Origin: Saccharicrinis sp963667815
GTDB lineage: Bacteria; Bacteroidota; Bacteroidia; Bacteroidales; Marinilabiliaceae
Assembly: GCA_963667815.1 (NCBI GenBank)
Contig: OY764021.1
DNA: 64,000 nt
Direction: 5' to 3' (one strand)
The position numbers and the translations under genes were made by a program. This document shows, in pieces, positions 49,235-58,307 of the stretch. The notes beneath the pieces were generated by a model. The model did no database searches, was not told the origin of the DNA, and saw only the letters and a program-made list of their open reading frames with translations. The first letter of the stretch is position 1, and every line of letters begins with the position of its first letter.

Positions 49235-49995
49235 GAGGACTTACTAAACTAAAAGAATTCTTTAAGGACTATCCAGATAATTTTATAATTATTGGTGGTA
49301 CAGCATGTGATATTATTATAGATGAAGCTGGTTTTACGCCTCGCGCAACTAAAGACATTGATATTATTTTGGTTGTTGAAGCCTTAAGTACTGATTTCAT
49401 TAAACAGTTCTGGAAATTTATAAATGTTGGTAAATACAAACGAAAAGAAAAAAGCGAAGAGGAACGCAAATATTATCGTTTTATAAATCCTGAAGATAAA
49501 GATTTTCCATATCAGATAGAGTTGTTTGCACGAAATCCTGACTTATTGGATTTGGAAGAAGGTACACACATGACACCCATTCCGGTTGATGATGATTTAT
49601 CAAGCCTTTCTGCAATTCTACTAGATGATTCGTATTATAAATACTTAATTGATAACAGCACTATTGAAGATAACGTTCAGAGGGCGAAGACTGATGCCTT
49701 AATTTGCCTTAAGGCCAAAGCATATTTAGATATTGCAAAACGAATTGCTGCCGGTGAAAAAGAAGATTCTAAACATTTAAGAAAACACAAAGGGGATGTA
49801 TTCCGATTAGCCATTATGTTGGCAGAGACAGATCTATATGAAATTCCTGATACAATAAAGGCTGATATGCAAGATTTTGTCAATGTAATTAAAGATGAAC
49901 TTCCTGACAAACAAATATTTAAAACAATGGGGTTAGGTAATATTAATGTTGACAATGTTTATACACAATTAAAAAGAAGTTTTAGTTTGAATTAA
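49228..49995 (+). CDS. AbiEii-like nucleotidyltransferase (probable toxin)
   Basis: 255 residues. The minimal nucleotidyltransferase signature is plain: Gly23-Gly24 in IIIGGTACDIIIDEAG and Asp43-x-Asp45 in RATKDIDIILVVE, as in AbiEii/AbiGii proteins of type IV toxin-antitoxin and abortive-infection systems. The rest is helical, with DALICLKAKAYLDIAKR resembling the AbiEii helix that follows the fold. It would transfer a nucleotide to an RNA or protein target and stop growth under phage attack. The acceptor is not known. It is the second gene of the pair behind the palindrome. Confidence 0.82.
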   Translation: MVRGLTKLKEFFKDYPDNFIIIGGTACDIIIDEAGFTPRATKDIDIILVVEALSTDFIKQFWKFINVGKYKRKEKSEEERKYYRFINPEDKDFPYQIELFARNPDLLDLEEGTHMTPIPVDDDLSSLSAILLDDSYYKYLIDNSTIEDNVQRAKTDALICLKAKAYLDIAKRIAAGEKEDSKHLRKHKGDVFRLAIMLAETDLYEIPDTIKADMQDFVNVIKDELPDKQIFKTMGLGNINVDNVYTQLKRSFSLN

Positions 49996-50035
49996 TACAG
50001 ATTATTCATAAACAACAGGTCCTGATTAGGTGTAA

Positions 50036-50248
50036 GCTATCAATTTGGCATAACTTTTAAAAAGCCCGAATGCATAAAAACTTAAGTTTCAAATGAAGAA
50101 TATGTTAATACTCAAACTAGGTTAGAAGAAATTATAAAACTTGATTTACTTCGTAATGATACTCCAGAATATGATCCATTGTTTCAATAATTAGACAAAG
50201 TTTTTGATATCATTTAAGCATTTTAGGAAGCATTAATGCAATGGGACA
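50036..50248 (+). pseudogene. Decayed coding remnant between the AbiE-like pair and the Argonaute
   Basis: One frame reads like protein over about 70 codons (FGITFKKPE, then NTQTRLEEIIKLDLLRNDTP, EYDPLFQ, LDKVFDI) but is broken by at least three stop codons. The helical, charged tail resembles C-termini of small XRE-type antitoxins, but I cannot confirm a family. It fills most of the 49996-50411 gap. Confidence 0.45.
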
Positions 50249-50411
50249 AAAATAACATTGATTAATTGATGAAAACTCAATGCACAAATAGTACATTTTT
50301 AAACTCAATCATACAGGTTGATTCTTCAGTTTGAAAAAGAGTTACTTTTTTTGAACAATGCCCCCTCTTTAATAAATATGTTTAAATTTGAGAATATAAT
50401 AAGAGAATAGT

Positions 50412-52712
50412 ATGCAATCGAATATATATTTAATAAATTTTGATTTTGATAAATTCCAAATTGAAAGGACTCCTTATTCAGAAGAGAAATTGCAAGAATT
50501 AAGAGCAAAGCATAATGAAACGCATTCATTTTTTAGAAATGGAGACTATATTTATATTTCAAACAAAGACGATGAGACTGATTCATCATTAGGAGAAAGT
50601 GTTAGTTTATCGTTTGCTAATAATGAGAGAATCGTAAATAGTTTAATTAAACACTTATTTTTCAGAACATTTAAAGATAAGTTTGCTCACATTAAACCAA
50701 TAAGATTTTCCCCATTTACGTTTTACTCAAGCAAAGAACGTGATGACCTAGTTTATGCTTATCTACCAAATGACCTGAGAAATGTTTTATCTTATAGAAA
50801 ACATATTGAAGTACAATTAAGGAAATTTACTTTGGGAGGGAAAAATCATTGGGGATTTGTTATCAATACTTCACATAAATGGTTACTGGATATAAATTGC
50901 TATGACTTACATACAAAAGGTATGGATATTGTTGGATTAGATGTTTTACAGACCGAAGAATTGCCTGGATTAAGAAACATTATGGCTCCAAATGAGGAGT
51001 TTATCGGAAGTATTCAATCAATAGAAGGAGATTTTGCAAAAGTTGAAACTAGTGACGGAGTTAAGGAAATCAAATTAGCTGAATTGTATTTAAAGAAAAC
51101 AACTTATAATATTCGGGCTTTTTTAGATAGCATGATGAATTCTGATAGAACCGAACAAATTTTAATTAATATTAAAAAGGAAGAACAAAAAAGATTGGAT
51201 CCAGAAAAAGAATATAGTGAGATAAATTCAATAGCAAAATCTCTGTTTATTTCACAAGGCTATGATGGAATAAATCCTGTGATATATCAAAATAGAGATG
51301 GCTTTTATTTTACTGTGAGCAATATTCCTTTTTCAACTGAAAACACATTTAGACTTCAGTCTCCAAATTTTATTTTTGATCCTGCTGCAACACAAGTAGA
51401 AAGTAAATATCCTGATATAGGCCTTAGAAATTTCGGTCCATATGATAGTAATATATTCGACCCTAAATCACCAAACATAGTAGGAATATGTCATAAAAGT
51501 AATCGAGGAAAATTTACAAAATTCCTACATAACCTAATTAATGGAATTCCTGATTCAAAGTGGTTTAAAGATGGATTCAGAAAAAAATATGATTTTCATG
51601 AAATTAATATCGTAGTCAACGATGTTACAGAATACTCTATTAAAGAATATGATAAAATAATTTCGTCTTTAAATGAAAGACCAGATATAGTTATTATTGA
51701 AATCCCTGAAAATTTTAAGAAATTAAATCCTGAATTAAATCCGTACTACAAACTGAAAGCGAAATTATTAACATTGGAAATTCCGGTTCAATTTGTTCAA
51801 GACAAAAATCTAGAAATTAGGAATAGCGATGCAATTCTTAATGCCATTGGTTTACAGATGTATGCAAAGTTAGGAGGAACCCCATGGGTTTTACCTTCAG
51901 CTCGTTCTGTTGATAGAGAATTAATAATTGGTATTGGTCATAGTATTATTAGAAATAGTGAGTATAAAGGAGCTGAACAAAATCGAGTTGTTGGAATAAC
52001 TACCTTTTTCTCAAGCGATGGCCAATACTTGCTATCAAATAAAGCAAAGGATGTACATTTTGATAATTACTTTCAAGAATTGTTGAAGAACCTAAATGAA
52101 GCTATATATACTCTCCAAGAAAACCAAGCTTGGAAAGAGAACGATACTATAAGATTTATATTCCATATTTTTAAACCAATTAAGAATATTGAGCATGATG
52201 TAGTTCAAGAATTAATAAAAAGCTTTTCAAAATATAAAATTCAATACGCCTTTGTTACTATTAGCAAAAAGCATCCTTTCCTGTTATTTGACACCTCACA
52301 ATCAGGCAAAAAAAATTATTATGGTTCTGATATAGGAAAATATGTTCCTTACAGAGCAAGTAATGTATTAATTGATGAATCAGCATGTTTAGTTCAATTG
52401 CTTGGAGTTAACGAAATAAAGACCGCAAAGCATGGCTCAAGTAATCCTGTATTAATAAGAATTCTAAAACCTTTAAATGAGTTTGGACAAGATTTAGAGA
52501 GTGAAACGCTTTTTACTGACATTCAATATATAGTTCAGCAAATATACTCGCTTACTTATTTATCTTGGAGAGGTTTTCTTCCGTCAGAACAACCTGCTAC
52601 AATGCTTTATTCTAATTTATTTGCAAACCTGCTTGGTAAACTTAGAAAAATTGAGGGATGGCATCCTGATATATTAAACTTTAAACTTAAAAGAAAGAAA
52701 TGGTTTCTTTAA
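50412..52712 (+). CDS. Catalytically inactive long-type prokaryotic Argonaute (pAgo)
   Basis: 766 residues. The C-terminal half is MID-PIWI: MID about 395-495, with Tyr446-Lys447 (NPYYKLKAKLL), Gln460 (IPVQFVQ) and Lys486 in LQMYAKLGGTPWVLP placed like the guide 5'-phosphate-binding set. PIWI runs from about 500. The catalytic tetrad is broken: the first Asp, expected in a G-I-D motif, is Gly509 (LIIGIGHSIIR). The strand that should carry the third Asp reads RFIFHIFKPIK. The N-terminal half has long-pAgo linker features (WGFVINTSHKWLLDI, GSIQSIEGDFAKV, LAELYLKK). This fits nuclease-dead long-B pAgos that sense nucleic acid and trigger a partner effector. The next gene overlaps its stop. Confidence 0.88.
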   Translation: MQSNIYLINFDFDKFQIERTPYSEEKLQELRAKHNETHSFFRNGDYIYISNKDDETDSSLGESVSLSFANNERIVNSLIKHLFFRTFKDKFAHIKPIRFSPFTFYSSKERDDLVYAYLPNDLRNVLSYRKHIEVQLRKFTLGGKNHWGFVINTSHKWLLDINCYDLHTKGMDIVGLDVLQTEELPGLRNIMAPNEEFIGSIQSIEGDFAKVETSDGVKEIKLAELYLKKTTYNIRAFLDSMMNSDRTEQILINIKKEEQKRLDPEKEYSEINSIAKSLFISQGYDGINPVIYQNRDGFYFTVSNIPFSTENTFRLQSPNFIFDPAATQVESKYPDIGLRNFGPYDSNIFDPKSPNIVGICHKSNRGKFTKFLHNLINGIPDSKWFKDGFRKKYDFHEINIVVNDVTEYSIKEYDKIISSLNERPDIVIIEIPENFKKLNPELNPYYKLKAKLLTLEIPVQFVQDKNLEIRNSDAILNAIGLQMYAKLGGTPWVLPSARSVDRELIIGIGHSIIRNSEYKGAEQNRVVGITTFFSSDGQYLLSNKAKDVHFDNYFQELLKNLNEAIYTLQENQAWKENDTIRFIFHIFKPIKNIEHDVVQELIKSFSKYKIQYAFVTISKKHPFLLFDTSQSGKKNYYGSDIGKYVPYRASNVLIDESACLVQLLGVNEIKTAKHGSSNPVLIRILKPLNEFGQDLESETLFTDIQYIVQQIYSLTYLSWRGFLPSEQPATMLYSNLFANLLGKLRKIEGWHPDILNFKLKRKKWFL

Positions 52713-53596
52713 TGCACCCTGAACATATAAAGCTAATTGAGTCAAATTGGAAAACAAAATTATTTAATGACTTCATTAATGAAAAACCAATTAATTCAGA
52801 AACAAATTCAGAAGATAATTTTGTTCGAGTAATAAATGCAATCACAAAAGACACTAAAACTGAATTTGAAAATTTCTATTTAGAATTCTCTGAAAGGAAA
52901 CCTTCTGAGGAAAGCCCTTGGTTGCATGACAATTTTTTCATTTTCGCATTAATAGTTGGCATCGTAAAATACAGTATTAAAAAAGAATGGATTGAAAAAG
53001 TATTTGAACTTAGAGAAAGTAGAAATAAAGAAACAACTCAAATAAATAATACATTTAAGAATTTGATTAACAATAATTTTTATAGTAAGGACAATTTATT
53101 TGAGATTGTTTTTGTTTTCCAAGAACTAATTAATATTGCTATCTCTCCATTGGATGAAATAAACGATTTATATAATAAGTTATCCTCAGACTTTAGTCTA
53201 TTAAATATCAGAGATGACTTCTTGAAAATAATTCGTTTAAGAGCTGTTGACCTGATTGTTTTACAAAAGGAACTTCCTAATACAGTTGAAATTACATCAC
53301 TTAAGAACTTTAAACATATTTTTTTAAAACGTATTGATATTCTAAGCAAAGCTATTTATACATTTTTTGTCATTGGTTTAATTGTAGGAATTTACATTTA
53401 TCAATCAAAGAACAAAACCAATCAAGATTTAATAAATACTATTAATACGATTTCTGGATTATTAGGAGTTGGATTAATTTTTTTTATAAAACGGTTATCG
53501 AAAGGGGTAAAACTCTTTATTTTAGTAATATTAGGATACAATAAGATCTATAACAATGATGGTTCCCCACGTAAAGTCAAGCACATAATCAATTAG
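52712..53596 (+). CDS. pAgo-associated membrane protein, probable effector
   Basis: No recognised family. The start at 52712 (MHPEHIKL) overlaps the pAgo stop in a TAATG junction. The ATG at 52700 in the same frame is possible and would add four residues. The product is about 294 residues. The first 210 are soluble and helical, rich in Lys/Glu/Asn. Two membrane segments follow (numbered from 52700: about 217-235, IYTFFVIGLIVGIYIY, and about 245-263, ISGLLGVGLIFFI), and a third hydrophobic stretch lies at 270-280 before a basic tail. The tight coupling to a nuclease-dead pAgo suggests an effector that disrupts or depolarises the membrane when the pAgo detects invading nucleic acid. This is inference from architecture. 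Confidence 0.72.
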   Translation: MHPEHIKLIESNWKTKLFNDFINEKPINSETNSEDNFVRVINAITKDTKTEFENFYLEFSERKPSEESPWLHDNFFIFALIVGIVKYSIKKEWIEKVFELRESRNKETTQINNTFKNLINNNFYSKDNLFEIVFVFQELINIAISPLDEINDLYNKLSSDFSLLNIRDDFLKIIRLRAVDLIVLQKELPNTVEITSLKNFKHIFLKRIDILSKAIYTFFVIGLIVGIYIYQSKNKTNQDLINTINTISGLLGVGLIFFIKRLSKGVKLFILVILGYNKIYNNDGSPRKVKHIIN

Positions 53597-53771
53597 TCCA
53601 AACCTACTTGTTTATTATTTTGCTTATAAAGATTATACTAGGAGAAAATTATAAATCTGAAAATTAAGGTTATAAAAGGTTTGTATTAGATTTTCCTTTG
53701 TAGAAAAGATGATATAAAATTTTCAGGGAAGTAATAAATATATCATCACTAAGAATAAAATAGTACGATTC

Positions 53772-54113
53772 ATGTTGAATATTGAAAAATTAGAACAAGA
53801 ATACCCATTAAGTTTTGAAGAATTCAAGAAACTAAAGGGAAATGAATTTAGAAATGTTAATTCAGCAATAGACAATCTTCTATTTTCTTTCGGGATTGGA
53901 GTAATTACAGTTCCTGTATTGTCAGAGAATGAGAAACTATTAGGATATAAAACAAAGATTAGAATTTATCCTACTAACAGCTTAGAATTGATATCGGAAG
54001 ATATTGATTTTATTGAAGAATTTAAAAAATATAAATCACCCAAAAGAGCAGAAGAGGCTACAGTAGAAGAGGCTGTTAAATTGTTAGAGAGGAATTTAAT
54101 TGCTAGAAGGTAA
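53772..54113 (+). CDS. Small hypothetical protein
   Basis: 113 residues, not recognised. It is predicted soluble: a helical N-terminus (LEQEYPLSFEEFKKLKG), a central beta hairpin-like segment (LLFSFGIGVITVPVLS, YKTKIRIYPTN) and an acidic helical C-terminus ending ATVEEAVKLLERNLIARR. It lies 175 bp downstream of the pAgo pair in the same direction, with no obvious terminator between, so it might be an accessory member, but nothing in the sequence proves it. Confidence 0.5.
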   Translation: MLNIEKLEQEYPLSFEEFKKLKGNEFRNVNSAIDNLLFSFGIGVITVPVLSENEKLLGYKTKIRIYPTNSLELISEDIDFIEEFKKYKSPKRAEEATVEEAVKLLERNLIARR

Positions 54114-54259
54114 AAATGCCAGTAGTCAATCGAATTCTTAGATAAAAACAGTCTCACGAAAGCCAGATTTATTATTCCACCGCATATTTTTATTGATAAA
54201 AGGAACTGAGCAGCCACTATTATTATATGAATGATTTTCACATTTCTAAACTTAATTGT

Positions 54260-54505
54260 TTACTTAATACTCCAATGATTACCAAAAAACATACCTAATT
54301 CAATTTTTAAGTTATAACAAACTATTTTACCTACAGTATAATTTAGAATTAAATGATAATCTCCAGGTTCAATATTTTCAAAAGAAAATTCATTTAAACA
54401 ATCACCTTTTAAGACACAAACACCCTTATCTGAAAACAAAGTAAAATACTCAATATTCATATATTCTATAATATCTCCATCCTTCTTTCCATCAACAAAA
54501 TCCAC
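54260..54505 (-). CDS. Short hypothetical ORF, possible remnant
   Basis: 81 residues without signal peptide. The stretch NEFSFENIEPGDYHLILNY resembles the end of a prealbumin-like (carboxypeptidase-regulatory or Cna-B type) beta-sandwich, so this may be a fragment of a longer surface protein. It lies between the small plus-strand gene and mannose-6-phosphate isomerase, at the right edge of the island. Function unknown. Confidence 0.35.
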   Translation of the reverse strand: MDFVDGKKDGDIIEYMNIEYFTLFSDKGVCVLKGDCLNEFSFENIEPGDYHLILNYTVGKIVCYNLKIELGMFFGNHWSIK

Positions 54506-54685
54506 TTTACCTCCTTGTTATAAACACATTAACACGTCAACTCTAAACATACACTATCCTCAAAAAAAAGAATATGAACAGAGAATGGATACCTAATAGT
54601 TAAAATAAGGTCAACCATTCTCAATAAATACTAGAACAAATAAAGCTGACTATAAATCTTATCTGTAGAAGTATAAAGTATATCT

Positions 54686-55666
54686 CTACTCTATATAAAC
54701 TTCCAACAATTTAATTTCTTGATTAGGTGTAATCTTGAATTCCTTAACTGAAGAAGGAATTAACACCGTATCTCCTATATTAATATTTTCTTTAAATCCA
54801 TTTCTGCATTCTATATAAGCAGAACCTTCTAAACACATATATACTATAAACGAATCCAGATTAGAAACATCTTTATTTAAGACTTCATCAAGAATTAAAA
54901 TATTAGTTGTAAAATAATTACATTTTACAAGATTAATATCTTCATTTTTAGTAGCCTTATAATTTACTTTCTCATTTTCATCTTCATAATTAATTACATC
55001 TACAGCTAAATCCGTATGTAACTCACGCCTTTTTCCTTGATTATCTTTCCTGTCATAATCATAAATGCGATATGTAACATCTGAAGTTTGTTGAATCTCA
55101 GCAAACAAAATTCCTGCTCCTGTTGCATGAACATTCCCCGTTGGAATAAAAAAAACATCTCCACTTTCCACCTCATGAGCTTTTAACAATGACATCAAGT
55201 TTCCACTGTTTAATGCTCCTAAATACTTATCCTTTGTAATCTTTTCATTAAACCCGGATATAAGTTTACTCTTTGGTTCCGAATCTATGACATACCACAT
55301 TTCTGTTTTACCATTTGAATCATGCCTTTCTTTTGCTATGATATCATCTGGATGAACTTGAATTGAAAGATCCCGATTAGCATCAATAAATTTAAGCAAT
55401 AATGGAAACTGATTTCCAAACTCTTTATAAACACTATTTCCTACAAACTCACCTTTATATTTCGTTACTAAACTATTTAAATCGCAACCTACCAATGCAC
55501 CATTTGAAACAATAGAAATATTCCCATCAACGCCTGATATTTCCCACGATTCACCAATAGTATCACTTATCGAATCTTTATTTAAAACACTTTTTAGCTT
55601 TTTTCCTCCCCATATTTTATCTTTTAATATTGGCTGGAACTTTATTGGATATGATAACTTTTGCAT
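54686..55666 (-). CDS. manA: Mannose-6-phosphate isomerase, class I
   Basis: 326 residues, cytoplasmic. It interconverts mannose 6-phosphate and fructose 6-phosphate. Cupin and zinc motifs: FQPILKDKIWGGKKL at the start, SIQVHPDD (Gln and His ligands), GKTEMWYVI (Glu ligand) and IPTGNVHATGAG (His ligand). The length and the SDVTYRIYDYDR motif match the short class I enzymes of Bacteroidota and Firmicutes. It is the last gene of the mannan operon, 43 bp after beta-mannosidase, and links released mannose, once phosphorylated, to glycolysis. Confidence 0.95.
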   Translation of the reverse strand: MQKLSYPIKFQPILKDKIWGGKKLKSVLNKDSISDTIGESWEISGVDGNISIVSNGALVGCDLNSLVTKYKGEFVGNSVYKEFGNQFPLLLKFIDANRDLSIQVHPDDIIAKERHDSNGKTEMWYVIDSEPKSKLISGFNEKITKDKYLGALNSGNLMSLLKAHEVESGDVFFIPTGNVHATGAGILFAEIQQTSDVTYRIYDYDRKDNQGKRRELHTDLAVDVINYEDENEKVNYKATKNEDINLVKCNYFTTNILILDEVLNKDVSNLDSFIVYMCLEGSAYIECRNGFKENINIGDTVLIPSSVKEFKITPNQEIKLLEVYIE

Positions 55667-55709
55667 ACAATTCTTATGTTATTGTTTTTACTATGCTTTA
55701 ATGAACAAC

Positions 55710-58307
55710 TCAATACATCTGATTTAAATACAATAACCTTAATGAGTCTAAGGAAAATACTCCAGGTCCAGACATTTCAATCTTCTTAGTTTCACCAGGT
55801 ACTAAATCAAAATAATTTTCCGAAAAGAAAACCTCCTGATTAGGAATATTTAGGTATACAGCTTTAGCTAAATTATCTGTTGAAACTTTAATAATCTTTA
55901 CACCTTTACTTTCTTCAAAGACTACATTAATTTTAGCATCAAGTAGTTTTAACTTTTTAGGATGAGTAAAATAAAAAAGATTTGACGTAAGTCCTTTTTC
56001 ATTTTCTAGCAATGTAATCTTCATAAACACTTCAGCTCTCTCTTTCTCTCCAATTAATTTATCCACCTCAATTTTCTGAATCAAATTACTTGTATTTGCC
56101 TTTATTAAAGCAGGTATTATTTTTTCAGTTATTTTATTTCCCTTAAAATCCAGTACTTCTATTTTTAATTCTGCATCTATTTCCTCTAATAAATCTGATA
56201 CTACAAATATCTCTACTTCATCACCTTTTATTGGTACATTAATCAGCAATGGTTCATAAGCTTTTTTTGCAGCATAATGTACAGCCTTCCACTTGTGATA
56301 ATAGTCCGTACTACTCCAACTAGCAACAGGCCAACAATCATTAATTTGCCAATACAACGATCCCATACAATATGGCATAGCTCTACGATGTGCTTCAATT
56401 GCCATTTTAATTCCCTGAGCTTGTAAAATCTGACTCATATATAAAAATTGCTCAAAGTCTTCAGGTACCCTATAGTACCAGCTCATATATTCCTTAATTC
56501 GTAAATTACCGATACCACTTCTTTGATGTGAAGCCATGACCTCTGATTCGATATCATAATCCTCGGTAATAGCATATTTTTTTACGGTTTCAAAATCAGG
56601 AAATGATTGAAATCCGTATTCACTCATAAAACGAGCTTTATATTTATCAAAGTCTTTAAATGGATGTAAAGCATGCCATACTCCCCAATAATGCATATCT
56701 CCACTTGTGCTTTCGTAATCAGAATGTTGACTCGCTTCATAACCTGCTTGAGGAGATGAAGGCCAATAATCATCGCCATCAGTATATTGACTCACAACCT
56801 GAGGTAATATTTCGTGAAAAATATCCATGTAAGCTTTTTGAATTTCGTCTCGTTGTTCTTCCGTATAAAGTTCTTTCCATCCCCAGCCATTTTTACTATA
56901 ATAACTCCATGCAGTATTCATTTCATTATTTCCACACCAAACAGCAATAGATGGATGATTACGTAATCGAACTACATTTTCTTTTGCTTCTTCTTTGATT
57001 GAATTCAGCATTTTTTCATTTCCAGGATACATGCTGCAGGCGAACATAAAATCCTGCCAGACCATTATGCCATTTTTATCACATAACTCATAGAAGTAAT
57101 CATTCTCGTATATACCTCCTCCCCATACACGCAACATATTCATATTGGCATTAACTGCATCTGCAACTACCTTTTCATAATCAGCTTTTGTAACTCTTGG
57201 AAGAAAGTTATCATTTGGAATATAATTAGCACCCTTTGCAAATACTTTAATTCCATTTATTTCAAATATAAAAGACTCTCCCCATTGATCTTTCTCTCTA
57301 AGTAATTTTAATCTTCTCAATCCTGCTTCAACCTCATTCGTTGCTACTACAGTACCTCCTTTTAGTATCTGTATTGTAAATTGATACATATTTGGCTCAC
57401 CCAATCCTGCTGTCCACCACAATTTTGGGTTCTTTATTTCAAATGGAAGACTATGATTTGTAACACCTTTGCTTACTCTAAACTTTTGTTGTGCTAAAAT
57501 TTCTTTTGATTGGGTATTTAATATTCTGACAGTCAACTCTTCATCTTTAACTGCATCAACTGTAACATTTGCATCTAATTTAGCCAACTCCTTAGTTACA
57601 GATGGTTGCTTTATAAATGTATTCTTAATTCTAATATCATTCCACATCTTCAGTGTTACTGGTCGCCAGATACCACTGGTAACAAAACGAGGCCCCCAAT
57701 CCCAACCATAATGATAACCTGCTTTGCGGGTAAAAATGGATACTTTCTTATCTCCCAAACCTCCATTTTCAGATTGATCATTGACTGCCGGATAAGGATA
57801 TGCAGAGGCTTCCAACAGTTTTAAACCCTCATTAATTGGAGAATGAAAATAAACCTCTAATTTGTTTTCCCCTTCTTTTGCAATATTTTTAATATCTATT
57901 TCCCATTCTCGAAACATGTTGTCTGCTTCCAGAAGTTTCTTATCATTGACAAACACATCTGCATAAGTATCTAATCCTTGAAAAAAAAGAATGATTTTAT
58001 CGTGCGATAATTCTTCCGATGTCAACTTAAACACAGTAGTATATCTCCAATCTTCCTTATCAATCCATTGCAAATCTTTTTCATTCGTACGGTAAAAAGG
58101 ATCTGCAATTTGTTCATTATTCAATAAATCTGTATGAATAACTCCTGGAACTGTAGCTAAACCTGAAAAATTACCATTTACTTGTTCATACTGCCAGTTT
58201 TTATCAATAACAATCTCTTTCATATTAGTACTACTTATGGGTTGACATGAAATTTGGGTTATAAGCATAGCTACAATTCCCAACACTAAGAACAAGTTTC
58301 TTTTCAT
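55710..58307 (-). CDS. GH2 beta-mannosidase (lipoprotein)
   Basis: 865 residues, lipobox QISC at Cys21. GH2 layout: jelly-roll with NWQYEQVNGNFSGLATVPGV and ADPFYRTNEKDLQWID, Ig-like domain, then the barrel with FLPRVTKADYEKVV, MLRVWGGGIYENDYFYELCD, acid/base Glu in AVWCGNNEMNTAW and nucleophile Glu in RFMSEYGFQSFPDFE. YGWDWGPRFVTSGIW and YWQINDCWPVASWSS are beta-mannosidase marks. Length is normal. It cuts terminal beta-mannose from manno-oligosaccharides, probably in the periplasm. Its ATG overlaps the GH5 stop (ATGA), so the two genes are translationally coupled. Confidence 0.95.
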   Translation of the reverse strand: MKRNLFLVLGIVAMLITQISCQPISSTNMKEIVIDKNWQYEQVNGNFSGLATVPGVIHTDLLNNEQIADPFYRTNEKDLQWIDKEDWRYTTVFKLTSEELSHDKIILFFQGLDTYADVFVNDKKLLEADNMFREWEIDIKNIAKEGENKLEVYFHSPINEGLKLLEASAYPYPAVNDQSENGGLGDKKVSIFTRKAGYHYGWDWGPRFVTSGIWRPVTLKMWNDIRIKNTFIKQPSVTKELAKLDANVTVDAVKDEELTVRILNTQSKEILAQQKFRVSKGVTNHSLPFEIKNPKLWWTAGLGEPNMYQFTIQILKGGTVVATNEVEAGLRRLKLLREKDQWGESFIFEINGIKVFAKGANYIPNDNFLPRVTKADYEKVVADAVNANMNMLRVWGGGIYENDYFYELCDKNGIMVWQDFMFACSMYPGNEKMLNSIKEEAKENVVRLRNHPSIAVWCGNNEMNTAWSYYSKNGWGWKELYTEEQRDEIQKAYMDIFHEILPQVVSQYTDGDDYWPSSPQAGYEASQHSDYESTSGDMHYWGVWHALHPFKDFDKYKARFMSEYGFQSFPDFETVKKYAITEDYDIESEVMASHQRSGIGNLRIKEYMSWYYRVPEDFEQFLYMSQILQAQGIKMAIEAHRRAMPYCMGSLYWQINDCWPVASWSSTDYYHKWKAVHYAAKKAYEPLLINVPIKGDEVEIFVVSDLLEEIDAELKIEVLDFKGNKITEKIIPALIKANTSNLIQKIEVDKLIGEKERAEVFMKITLLENEKGLTSNLFYFTHPKKLKLLDAKINVVFEESKGVKIIKVSTDNLAKAVYLNIPNQEVFFSENYFDLVPGETKKIEMSGPGVFSLDSLRLLYLNQMY

